Part shown: piece after piece, positions 7,116-13,550 of the stretch
Position numbering within the stretch: the first letter of the stretch is position 1
Layout of the letters: each line of letters begins with the position of its first letter
Origin: Thermoproteati archaeon
Lineage (GTDB): Archaea > Thermoproteota > Thermoprotei_A > Marsarchaeales > UBA168
Length of the DNA: 13,550 nt
Direction: 5' to 3'
Assembly (NCBI GenBank): GCA_023256295.1
Contig: JAGDXH010000030.1
Span: 1-13,550, forward strand
Position numbers and translations under genes: made by a program
Notes under the pieces: generated by a model
Database searches by the model: none
What the model was told of the DNA's origin: nothing
What the model saw: only the letters and a program-made list of their open reading frames with translations

Positions 7116-7123
7116 GGTTTTTA
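7116..7123 (+). terminator. Poly-T terminator after rpl15e
   Basis: GGGGTTTTTATC follows the rpl15e stop by only a few bases. T-runs of this kind end transcription in archaea without a hairpin. Confidence 0.5.
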
Positions 7124-7201
7124 TCCCGGCTAGACGCGTTCCAGACGGCTCACCTAACAACGCTCAGTTATCCTGAAAGCGCCCTAAGATTCATCAAAGG
7201 G

Positions 7202-8182
7202 TCAGCGTCTGTGTCGAGGGTTATAGGCCAAGGGGCCGTACCCGGCACCGCTTAGGTATACGCCAATCGCAAAGAGCAGAATCAACAAGAGCGTGGCAAA
7301 CCAGTCCTGCCGTCCAAACTTGATCTCCCTGTAATAAGTCCTGTACTTGCTGGCCCTGAAGCCCCTGAGATCAGCCGAGATGGCTATGTTTTCTGCTCCC
7401 TTTAGCGTCCATATGATTATGGACGCAGTTGCCATGAGCACAGCTTTTAGTTGCTGATAGAACTTCGACAGCAACACCTTTGGATTCCTGCTTTTAGCTG
7501 GGCCGAAGTCGAAACCCCTAACTCTCATGGCATCCAGTATGGTCATTGAACTTTCCAGTATCTTTGGGATGGCAATGACGGCAACTATCAAGGCAAATCC
7601 AAGCTCGATTGGGACCTTTGACTTCTCCAAAGATCTGAGGATGTCAGCAGGTGAGCTGGTGAACACCAGCAAGAACCCAGAAGTTATCGCTGCGGCAGCT
7701 CTGAACGCTATCTGAAGACCATAGAAGAAACCTTGGAATGAAAGACCATAGGCTCCAATCAGTTGAAACTGAGAGGGGAAGAGCAACAGGAAGTTATCTG
7801 CTCCAAATAGCTCTACCAAAAGGGACGGGGTTGTGAAGAACGCCTCGTTCCAAGCCGTTCCGAGAAAAGTTGCAATCGTCAAGGGTACCACTATTCTGTA
7901 CTTAGACATTGGTTCCACCGTGAAGAAGTACAGGGAAAGCATAGCTATGAGGAAGATCCCGGATATCCACCATATGGTGAAAGCTGAAACTGTAGTGATT
8001 ATTATGGCAAGCAAAATCTTGACGCGGGGGTCGAGCCTGTATAGAAAGGACTTTCCCTCCACAAACTGGAAGAGAGACATGTAACCGCGAAAGCCTATGA
8101 TCTTCCATATCAGGTATATCGTCAAGAAGGGGCCTGCAACTATCAGAAAAATGGACAGCGCCCAGAGCAGGGCTATGTTCAT
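7202..8182 (-). CDS. ecfT: ECF transporter T component (EcfT/CbiQ family)
   Basis: The T component is the membrane scaffold that couples the two ATPases to the substrate-binding S component in energy-coupling-factor importers. The 326-residue protein has several membrane segments (about 5-27, 56-88, 96-111, 150-175, 193-207, 243-260, 293-311). Family marks are YRLDPRVKI at 48-56 and the two cytoplasmic coupling-helix motifs, here VRG (221-223, in AMRVRGFDF) and LRG (272-274, in ADLRGFRA), which replace the usual Ala-Arg-Gly. It lies 51 bases after the double-ATPase gene on the same strand and forms its natural partner. The start at 8182 has a GAGGGA motif 9-14 bases before it and a TATA-like box at 8221-8229, so it may be transcribed both with the ATPase gene and alone. 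Confidence 0.9.
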   Translation of the reverse strand: MNIALLWALSIFLIVAGPFLTIYLIWKIIGFRGYMSLFQFVEGKSFLYRLDPRVKILLAIIITTVSAFTIWWISGIFLIAMLSLYFFTVEPMSKYRIVVPLTIATFLGTAWNEAFFTTPSLLVELFGADNFLLLFPSQFQLIGAYGLSFQGFFYGLQIAFRAAAAITSGFLLVFTSSPADILRSLEKSKVPIELGFALIVAVIAIPKILESSMTILDAMRVRGFDFGPAKSRNPKVLLSKFYQQLKAVLMATASIIIWTLKGAENIAISADLRGFRASKYRTYYREIKFGRQDWFATLLLILLFAIGVYLSGAGYGPLAYNPRHRR

Positions 8183-8190
8183 GGAGCAGT

Positions 8191-8196
8191 TCCCTC
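8191..8196 (-). promoter_or_regulatory. Shine-Dalgarno sequence before ecfT
   Basis: GAGGGA on minus, ending 9 bases before the ATG. It is one of the few plausible ribosome-binding sites in a window where most genes look leaderless, as expected for a gene inside an operon. Confidence 0.45.
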
Positions 8197-8220
8197 TATT
8201 TCACGGTGAAACGGCGGGTG

Positions 8221-8229
8221 CCTTTAAGC
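8221..8229 (-). promoter_or_regulatory. Possible internal promoter of ecfT
   Basis: GCTTAAAGG on minus, centred about 42 bases before the ecfT ATG in the 51-base space after the ATPase gene. A start about 26 bases downstream would give a leader of roughly 17 bases that keeps the GAGGGA site. Confidence 0.35.
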
Positions 8230-8233
8230 GTAG

Positions 8234-9964
8234 CTAAGACGGACGTCGAGGAGTACGGTGACCCGAATAAGACCTATACTCTTGGAGCAACGGTTCTATC
8301 TCGTCCACCTTTATCGCGGCTGGCTCCGTCTTCACTCTTGCTGAGAGCTGAAACACCTGAGGCGGTACGAGAGACCACTCAGGGTGCTCCAGAGATAGAG
8401 AAAAAACAGAACGAGGATCGCCATCGGCGACAACGCTGCCGTTGTAAAACACGATCATCCGGGAAGAGTGATCCGAGGCCTGCTTCATGTTGTGAGAAAC
8501 CGTTATCACGGTCTCTCCTTGCTCTCTCACGAGCTGCCCAACGAAGTCGAGTACTTCTTCTCCAGTCCGCCAGTCAAGTCCCCTCGTGGGCTCGTCCAGA
8601 AGCAGTATCTTTGGCTTGTTGACGAGAACCGCAGCCAGAGAAAGCAGTCTCCTCTGGCCCACGCTTAACCTGTGGGGATTTTCGTCTCTATAACTTCTCA
8701 GGCTGAAGAGATCGAGCACGCCTTCAGCTATCTTGTCCGCCTCCTTCTTCCCCATACCCCTGAGACGAAGAGTGAATTCAACCTCAGCAAGTACCGTAGA
8801 GTTGAAAAGCATTTGGTCTGGGTCTTGAAAGACGTATCCCACAAGCGAGGAATAATCTAACCTCTTGATCTTCGAGACAGATATGCCCATGAGACGCACG
8901 TCTCCGAGAGTCGGTTTCTGAAGCCCAGCTATGAGCCTCAGAGCCGTGGTCTTCCCCGAGCCGTTGGGACCAACCACAGAGACATACTCACCCTTCTTTA
9001 TGACGAAGTTCATTTTTTCCAGCACGTAATTCTTTGACTTCTCATACATAAATGAAACATCTTTGAACTCAACAACTGGGTCGCCTGACGGCGGCAACGC
9101 GTCTTCGACTTGGAGGTGCCTGCCGGACGCAAATGAGGCAAAACCCGCCTCTTTTTCCAGAAACTCGTCCACCGTGATTGGCGCCATGCTTGCTCCGGGA
9201 TCAATCTTCTTGTAGAGGAAAGATATCTGGGGTTCCTCTATTCCATAACTGTTCAGGTCCTCCATGAGCGCCTGCCTTATTGGCTTGTCAATAGCTACGG
9301 TCCGATCGTGAATCAGTATGAGCCTGTCGACTAGGCCTAGAACCCTCTCGACCTTATGCTCGGCCATTATGATTGTCATACCGTACTCATCTCTAAGCTT
9401 CTTGAGCGTTGAAAAGACCTCTGAGGTCCCGAGGGAATCCAGCATGCTCGTTGGCTCATCAAGGATCATTATCTTCGGACGCATGGCCAGCGCATCCGCT
9501 ATGACCAGCCTCTGCTTCTGTCCCCCCGACAGAAGAAACGTCGGAAATCTTTTCTTTCCCTGGAGGTTTACCAGGCCTATCGCGTCGTCCACCCTTTTCC
9601 TTATCTCATCCGAGGGAAGAGCCAGATTCTCCGGCCCGAAGGCCACGTCATCCTCGACGATTAGGGAAAATATCTGATCCTCTGGCGTCTGGTATACTGT
9701 TCCGATTATCTGGCTCAAATCCTTCAGGGGAGTTGTCTTCGGATCTTTGCCGTAGACTCTAACGCTTCCCTCGGATTGCGCGTTGATTATGTGCGGGATA
9801 ACGCCGTTTATGGTGTTGAGCAGGGTCGATTTGCCTGACCCTGTCCGACCTACAAGCAGTACGAACTCCCCCTCATCTATGTCGAAGCTCACATCCTTCA
9901 AGGCGGGTTCCCCGTTGACGTTGTAACGGACTGATACTCCGGAAACCTCGATGGCCTTCGTCAT
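8234..9964 (-). CDS. ECF transporter double ATPase (two ABC domains in one chain)
   Basis: ABC ATPase pair that powers an ECF vitamin/metal importer, resembling YkoD-type fused proteins. Domain 1: Walker A GRTGSGKST (39-47), Q-loop Gln92, signature LSGGQ (145-149), Walker B IMILDE ending at Glu170, switch His203. Domain 2: Walker A GPNGSGKTT (332-340), Gln380, signature LSVGQ (433-437), Walker B ILLLDE ending at Glu458, His491. The domains are joined by a linker of about 50 residues (245-295) and followed by a 50-residue tail. Both ATP sites keep the catalytic glutamate; only the second signature departs from LSGGQ. The gene precedes the T component on the same strand. The ATG at 9964 is leaderless, with GTTTAAAAG (plus-strand reading) about 25 bases upstream. 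At 576 residues it is longer than usual fused ECF ATPases because of linker and tail. Confidence 0.93.
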   Translation of the reverse strand: MTKAIEVSGVSVRYNVNGEPALKDVSFDIDEGEFVLLVGRTGSGKSTLLNTINGVIPHIINAQSEGSVRVYGKDPKTTPLKDLSQIIGTVYQTPEDQIFSLIVEDDVAFGPENLALPSDEIRKRVDDAIGLVNLQGKKRFPTFLLSGGQKQRLVIADALAMRPKIMILDEPTSMLDSLGTSEVFSTLKKLRDEYGMTIIMAEHKVERVLGLVDRLILIHDRTVAIDKPIRQALMEDLNSYGIEEPQISFLYKKIDPGASMAPITVDEFLEKEAGFASFASGRHLQVEDALPPSGDPVVEFKDVSFMYEKSKNYVLEKMNFVIKKGEYVSVVGPNGSGKTTALRLIAGLQKPTLGDVRLMGISVSKIKRLDYSSLVGYVFQDPDQMLFNSTVLAEVEFTLRLRGMGKKEADKIAEGVLDLFSLRSYRDENPHRLSVGQRRLLSLAAVLVNKPKILLLDEPTRGLDWRTGEEVLDFVGQLVREQGETVITVSHNMKQASDHSSRMIVFYNGSVVADGDPRSVFSLSLEHPEWSLVPPQVFQLSARVKTEPAAIKVDEIEPLLQEYRSYSGHRTPRRPS

Positions 9965-10162
9965 TCCTACGCACCGCCCCTTCCGTTTAAAAGCATATTC
10001 AAGTAAAGTATCCCTGTTTACGGGCGGGGCTTTGGGGTTTCCGACGGCCTTCGCGGCGCGTGATCATCTCTCCCTCGGGATGCTTACGTACCCCTGGCCC
10101 GTGTCTCTCGCCAAGGCATGGGCTGTTTAAGGCCGCGTCGAGGTCGCAGCTGTAGACGAGAC
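9965..10162. other. 198-base gap before the double-ATPase gene
   Basis: It carries the ATPase-gene promoter near 9985 and an isolated TTTAA block near 10126 that faces no obvious gene. No open frame of note is seen. A GC-rich middle part (10021-10115) could fold, but I cannot match it to a known RNA. Confidence 0.35.
9985..9993 (-). promoter_or_regulatory. TATA-like box of the double-ATPase gene
   Basis: CTTTTAAAC on minus, centred about 25 bases before the ATG at 9964, with no Shine-Dalgarno sequence between. Confidence 0.55.
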
Positions 10163-11173
10163 TCATGGAGACAGCTCCTCGCTCCCGGTGACAAGAGCCA
10201 GCAACTCAGGCATCCCAACGCCTAGGTATACCCTTGGAACTAAGGCTGACGCTATTAAACGGCCGTCCCAGCGCGCTGTCAATCCCTCAAGCCACGCCTG
10301 TGCTCCCCCACCCAAGCCCCAAACCTCTACCCCGGTCTCAGACGAGCAAGCGACATAAAGCGGAGAGGCATTGCGATTGAGGAGGTAAAGCGTCGGAAGG
10401 AGCGTCTCGAGGCGATAACCCGACGGTGGAGAAAGCACTAGGAGCTCCCCGGCAGGCTGAACCCCCACGGAGACCCATTCGTTCCTTTCCCGGAAAAAGT
10501 GTTTCAACGCCTCATCAACAAGCGAACCCATCTTTGGGACTTCTAGCTTCCTTTCGAAAGAGAAAGAAACCGCAAGCGCTTCTGGATCGCCCTTCATCAG
10601 AAGAGCTTGAAGCGCGTTGGCTGAAGCGAAGGTATCCCTGGAAAGATCAGGCATCAGCTGGGCTGAAATCCCCAGCCTTTCAAGCACGTCGCTTGGCGAA
10701 GGAGCCTGCACCAGATCAGATTCAGAGACAGGAAGACAAGGCAATAGCCCAAGCTCTAGATCCTCGTTCTGAAAGTCTTGAGGCAGATGTACCTTGCCCA
10801 ATGAAAGAATTGGATCAGCCAATGCCAATTCCTCCAACTTTGGCTGACCGAAGCCCAAAGCGCGTCTCAGATAGGCGGTAAGTGAGCCTTGACAGGCAAG
10901 GCCGTTTGGCACATCCCTGAGCGGAGCGTAATCCACGTACCACTCATTTCCACGCGACCCATAGGGGACTCCAGCTCCCACTCTCAACAAGTGGCGCTCG
11001 GCAGGACTTTGCACCAGATCGCTGGCAAAGGATAGACTGAAGTCAATGCCGCTAGAAACCAAGAAATCAGCGAGCAAGGTAGATGCCAACAGGGCATCTA
11101 AGCTGCGACCTGTCTCGATGTAGACCTTCTCCGACGACAGGAGCCAACGTTCAAGATCCTCCTCGGAGGTCAT
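10163..11173 (-). CDS. Divergent DHH/RecJ-Cdc45-like protein, catalytic motifs absent
   Basis: The 336-residue protein is soluble and acidic, with no membrane segment. Residues 15-48 (KVYIETGRSLDALLASTLLA and the following DFLVSSGIDFSLSF) resemble the first strand-helix-strand of DHH phosphoesterases, where the family has D-x-D-G-x-x-x-A; here Arg-Ser-Leu-Asp stands at that place, and no Asp-His-His motif is present later. The C-terminal third is Gly-rich (VWGLGGGAQAWLEGL, VPRVYLGVGMPELLALV), reminiscent of the family's second domain. In many archaea a RecJ-like, GINS-binding Cdc45 homologue lies beside the S15 gene, and this gene is divergent from rps15 with 86 bases between. I infer an inactive Cdc45/RecJ-type replication factor; alternatively it is an unrelated lineage-specific protein. 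Start 11173 is backed by a TATA-like box 25 bases upstream. Confidence 0.45.
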   Translation of the reverse strand: MTSEEDLERWLLSSEKVYIETGRSLDALLASTLLADFLVSSGIDFSLSFASDLVQSPAERHLLRVGAGVPYGSRGNEWYVDYAPLRDVPNGLACQGSLTAYLRRALGFGQPKLEELALADPILSLGKVHLPQDFQNEDLELGLLPCLPVSESDLVQAPSPSDVLERLGISAQLMPDLSRDTFASANALQALLMKGDPEALAVSFSFERKLEVPKMGSLVDEALKHFFRERNEWVSVGVQPAGELLVLSPPSGYRLETLLPTLYLLNRNASPLYVACSSETGVEVWGLGGGAQAWLEGLTARWDGRLIASALVPRVYLGVGMPELLALVTGSEELSP

Positions 11174-11190
11174 GAAGTTAACGCGCTCCG

Positions 11191-11201
11191 GCGCTTAAAC
11201 C
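11191..11201 (-). promoter_or_regulatory. TATA-like box of the DHH-like gene
   Basis: GGTTTAAGCG on minus, centred about 24 bases before the ATG at 11173. Confidence 0.55.
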
Positions 11202-11225
11202 TGCTTAAGGGAGAGTTGAGCGAAA

Positions 11226-11235
11226 GGGTTAAAAG
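11226..11235 (+). promoter_or_regulatory. TATA-like box of rps15
   Basis: GGGTTAAAAG is centred about 29 bases before the TTG start at 11260, putting the transcript start within a few bases of that codon. No Shine-Dalgarno sequence is seen. Confidence 0.5.
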
Positions 11236-11259
11236 AGTCCATCAAGTGGTCGTCGGACG

Positions 11260-11694
11260 TTGAAGAAGAATCACAGGAAAGGAAAGTCGCACTCAGCTAG
11301 GCCGCTTGGAGAGGTCCAACTAAGCGAGGGATTCGTGGGCAGTCAAGATGCCGTACGCGAAAAAATAGTGCAGCTGATGAGGGATGGCAAGCCAAAGGCC
11401 GCGATCGGCATGATCCTGAGGGATCAGGAGGCAGTCCCATCGGTGAAACGGGTATTCGGTAAGTCTCTCTCGAAGGTCCTTGCAGAAGAGGGACTAAAGG
11501 AAACCACCCCAGAGGACCTGCTCAACCTCATAAGAAAGAAGAGGAGAATCGAAGAACACCTAGAGCAGCATCCCAAGGACGTTGACTCAAAAAAAGGCCT
11601 CATAAGGACGAGCTCCAAGATCAGGAGGTTGGTCAAGTATTACAGAAGGAAGTCGGTGCTGCCCGAAGGCTGGCAAGAATCCCAGCAAATTTGA
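11260..11694 (+). CDS. rps15: Small-subunit ribosomal protein S15
   Basis: S15 (uS15) binds helices of 16S rRNA in the platform of the 30S subunit. The 144-residue archaeal form is recognised by the basic N terminus KKNHRKGKSHSARPLG, the helix-turn region MILRDQEAVPSVKRVFGKSL, and the S15 core TPEDLLNLIRKKRRIEEHLE followed by HPKDVDSKKGLIRTSSKIRR, LVKYYRRKSVLPEGW. The frame has no ATG or GTG at the right place; TTG at 11260 is the only start that keeps the basic N terminus, and the TATA-like box agrees. It is divergent from the DHH-like gene, a common archaeal neighbourhood. The sequence after the stop (ATTTCTTC) is a weak T-rich end. Confidence 0.95.
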   Translation: MKKNHRKGKSHSARPLGEVQLSEGFVGSQDAVREKIVQLMRDGKPKAAIGMILRDQEAVPSVKRVFGKSLSKVLAEEGLKETTPEDLLNLIRKKRRIEEHLEQHPKDVDSKKGLIRTSSKIRRLVKYYRRKSVLPEGWQESQQI

Positions 11695-11860
11695 TCAGAT
11701 TTCTTCGCTCTGGAGAGCAACTACCCCTGCAAATTGGCTTATCTCATTTCGTGAGTACTCGCGTTTCTTTCGAGTGAATCCAGACAGACTGTCCCCTGCG
11801 CCCGCAGTCTTGACGAGATTGCTTTGGCGCAGACATGAACCGACACAAAAGGAAAAAATC
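11695..11860. other. Convergent gap between rps15 and the S-component gene
   Basis: It holds terminator sequence for both sides and a six-pair inverted repeat, AGACTG near 11784 and CAGTCT near 11806. No gene or known RNA is seen. Confidence 0.4.
11846..11859 (-). terminator. Poly-T terminator after the S-component gene
   Basis: On minus the stop codon is followed directly by GATTTTTTCCTTTTG, two T-runs that are the clearest archaeal-type terminator in the window. Confidence 0.55.
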
Positions 11861-12628
11861 TCAGTATACTCCCTTTATGACCTTTCTGATGTACACGACG
11901 AAGGGGGCCGCTATCAAGCCCATCAGGGCTCCTCCAGCAGCGTTTGTAAGCGTGGTTGTGAGCACGTAGTTGGTCGTGTAGCTGTAGCCTTCTATAAACG
12001 TGGCCCAGAAGCCCTGGTACCAGAAGTTGTACGCTATGCCGACTATTATGCCGCCTACCAAGCAATCCAGCACGAATAATCCCCGGATAGTAACCAAGTG
12101 TTGCTGCGTGGTCGTGCCACCTTCTCCCTGCACCTTCTTTTTGCCCCAGAAGACGGCTTGATGATCTGTGCCAAAGTACTCTCCCCTTAGCAGGAGATAG
12201 AGGTCGTAGAGCGCTGCGTAGGCGGTGAGCTCATAGATGAACCAGAAAGGCTCTCCTCCGAAGCCATAGTGAAATATGTCTGAAAGAAGCGTGTATATGA
12301 ACATCATGGTCATGACGGAACCGGGCTTGCCTATCAGAGAAGCGACAAGAAGCAATATCAAGATCTCACCTATGTCGGGATAGTAGAACCAGGTCGTAAC
12401 ACCGCTAAACCTAGGTATGAGGGGAGAGATGAAGAAGTTCCATATCACCAGTATGGCGGCAAGAAGGCCCATGTAGACGTAGTCAACCGTCTTGAACGAA
12501 GCCAGAAGATGCTTCTTCCAACCGTACGCCAGCAGCCCAATTATTATGAGGAAGTATATCGCTATTATCCAAGGCGGAATTACTGAGTTGGTGTCGAAGT
12601 GGACGCCATTCCAGTAGCTACCTGACAT
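11861..12628 (-). CDS. Probable ECF transporter S component (YkoE-like membrane protein)
   Basis: The 255-residue protein has about six or seven membrane segments (near 20-36, 47-66, 85-100, 104-119, 128-147, 182-202, 227-246). S components bind one small vitamin or precursor and dock onto a T component and two ATPases. The stretch YYPDIGEILILLLVASLIGK, then PGSVMTMMFIY and later ELTAYAALYDLYLLLRG, resembles YkoE-type S components, which carry a Lys-Pro-Gly (here 101-103) after a similar helix; YkoE is linked to the thiamine precursor hydroxymethylpyrimidine. A soluble loop at about 150-180 is longer than usual. The ATPase and T genes lie 1.9-4.7 kb downstream on the same strand, with no other S gene in view. 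Membrane protein: certain; S component: likely; substrate: speculative. A TATA-like box lies 26 bases before the ATG. Confidence 0.6.
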   Translation of the reverse strand: MSGSYWNGVHFDTNSVIPPWIIAIYFLIIIGLLAYGWKKHLLASFKTVDYVYMGLLAAILVIWNFFISPLIPRFSGVTTWFYYPDIGEILILLLVASLIGKPGSVMTMMFIYTLLSDIFHYGFGGEPFWFIYELTAYAALYDLYLLLRGEYFGTDHQAVFWGKKKVQGEGGTTTQQHLVTIRGLFVLDCLVGGIIVGIAYNFWYQGFWATFIEGYSYTTNYVLTTTLTNAAGGALMGLIAAPFVVYIRKVIKGVY

Positions 12629-12648
12629 CTCGGTTGCATTTCGACCGA

Positions 12649-12657
12649 CCTTTTAAG
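12649..12657 (-). promoter_or_regulatory. TATA-like box of the S-component gene
   Basis: CTTAAAAGG on minus, centred about 26 bases before the ATG at 12628. The gene therefore has its own promoter, separate from the nucleotidylyltransferase gene upstream. Confidence 0.55.
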
Positions 12658-12720
12658 TGTTTCTAGCAACTCCTACGGATGGCATTATCTGCCAGAGAAA
12701 CCGTCAAGGGACCACGACTT

Positions 12721-13550
12721 CTAAACAACCAGTATTGGTTTCTCACTGCTTCCTACTACCCTCTCGGACAAGATCGCGCCAGGACCCAGCACCGCATGAG
12801 TAGCCGAGGAGCCGGAGCGCACTCTGGCGCCAGCCATGAGGAGCGAGTCCGCGACCATTGCCCCGCTTTCAACAACTGCCCCGAAATCCAGCGCTGAGTA
12901 AGGGCCAACCTCGCCTTGTACACTTGCCCATTGGGACACGAAAGAAGGGCCCATCACATCTCCACCGTTCAACTGCTTGCTTGTCCCGGCTGAAACCAGG
13001 TGACCCAAAGCTGAGACATCAACTTGAGGGTTCTCCAGATAATAACGGTTCCCGGCAAGCAACCCGGCTAGCTCTCCGACGTCATGCCACCAGTTTCCCT
13101 GATCAACGAAGACGTCTACGTCTCCGCGCCGAGCAAGCTGCTGGAAGAGGTCTGTGATCTCCATTTCCCCCCTAGGGCTGGGTTTTACGGACCGAGCATT
13201 CTCGATGACCTCTGGTGATGCTATGTATATGCCGGAATTGACCACGTCGGTCAGGGGTATTTCGGGTTTCTCCACGACCTGAACCAACCGCTCCCCCTCC
13301 AACAGCAAGACCCCATACCTCCTTGCATCCGCGACCTTTACCCCCAGTAAGGTTATCTTCGCACGAGAGCTAGAGCGATGGGCAATGAGCCGTTCAAGAG
13401 CGGCTGAGCTGAGGGTTACATCGGACGAGACCACCAACACGTCCTCGTCTGCAAACGACTCAAGTTGAGAAACCGCGTGTGCTGTGCCCAAAGGCAAGCT
13501 CTGAGCGAGGAACTGAATTCCAGAGCCGATGCCCTGGAGGGCAGACCTGA
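12721..13550 (-). CDS. Sugar-phosphate nucleotidylyltransferase with left-handed beta-helix (partial, N terminus outside window)
   Basis: This enzyme family joins a sugar 1-phosphate with an NTP to make a nucleotide sugar for glycans, lipids or the cell surface. The frame is open to the right edge, where codons give LQGIGSGIQFLAQSLPLGTA leading into the GTAHAV motif, so the N-terminal NTP loop is missing. Visible marks are VVSSDV (the metal-binding Asp, with Ser where Gly is common), VVEKPEIPLTDVVNSGIYI (product-binding EKP and NSGIY), EITDLFQQLA and WWHDVGELAGLLAGNRYYLE. From about 90 residues before the end the sequence becomes hexapeptide-like (VQGEVGPYSALDFGAVVESG, then AMVADSLLMAGARV), forming a left-handed beta-helix as in GlmU-like or archaeal bifunctional enzymes. 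Whether it also acetylates, and which sugar it uses, cannot be read here. Confidence 0.88.
   Translation of the reverse strand, partial: RSALQGIGSGIQFLAQSLPLGTAHAVSQLESFADEDVLVVSSDVTLSSAALERLIAHRSSSRAKITLLGVKVADARRYGVLLLEGERLVQVVEKPEIPLTDVVNSGIYIASPEVIENARSVKPSPRGEMEITDLFQQLARRGDVDVFVDQGNWWHDVGELAGLLAGNRYYLENPQVDVSALGHLVSAGTSKQLNGGDVMGPSFVSQWASVQGEVGPYSALDFGAVVESGAMVADSLLMAGARVRSGSSATHAVLGPGAILSERVVGSSEKPILVV

Noticed and set aside
8206..8622. 138-codon plus frame over the end of the double-ATPase gene
   Set aside because: Antisense to a clear ABC domain and its tail; no motif.
10426..10881. 151-codon plus frame antisense to the DHH-like gene
   Set aside because: Arg/Pro/Lys-rich shadow; the minus frame is longer, has a promoter and more protein-like composition.
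11780..11812. Six-pair inverted repeat AGACTG/CAGTCT as a hairpin terminator or RNA
   Set aside because: Short stem, C-rich loop, no T-run after it; not enough to call a feature.
1..13550. All complete genes end in TGA or TAG, none in TAA, as a hint of recoding
   Set aside because: Only about a dozen genes of moderate GC are sampled, and no in-frame stop interrupts a conserved domain, so chance and composition are enough.

Overview
The window reads as ordinary, gene-dense chromosomal DNA from an archaeon. The grounds are: archaeal/eukaryotic-type ribosomal proteins L15e and S15, an archaeal-type YchF P-loop NTPase with its cysteine cluster, two THUMP-domain proteins (one of the archaeal Tan1 type), and A/T-rich TATA-like boxes (variants of CTTAAA/TTTAAA) about 23-29 bases before most start codons, usually without a Shine-Dalgarno sequence. 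A TACK-group (Thermoproteota-like) lineage is my best guess from the protein styles; the sequence alone does not let me name a genus. I see no plasmid, virus, IS element, CRISPR array or defence island.

Layout. Bases 1-30 are the 3' end of a tRNA, followed by about 540 bases with no supported gene. Then come an Asp/Glu-racemase-family gene (+), convergent with an APC amino-acid permease (-). A divergent promoter region with an inverted repeat leads to a THUMP-domain gene (+), a 330-base gap, and a second, Tan1-like THUMP gene (+) that overlaps tail to tail with an HtpX-type membrane protease (-). Next are YchF (-), divergent from rpl15e (+). An energy-coupling-factor (ECF) transporter follows: a T component and a double-ATPase protein, both on minus. 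A degenerate DHH/RecJ/Cdc45-like gene (-) is divergent from rps15 (+). A probable S component (-) and a sugar-phosphate nucleotidylyltransferase with a left-handed beta-helix (-, cut by the window edge) end the window.

How they work together. The double ATPase, the T component and the putative S component would form one vitamin or precursor importer of YkoEDC style; the S gene is separated from the other two by two information-processing genes and has its own promoter. The gene next to rps15 is the most interesting single item: its position and fold hints suggest the lineage's Cdc45/RecJ-type replication factor, with catalytic motifs lost. The racemase and permease both point to amino-acid metabolism but are convergent, not an operon. 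Two convergent junctions carry long reading-frame tails antisense to a neighbour, suggesting lost stop codons, frameshifts or true overlaps.
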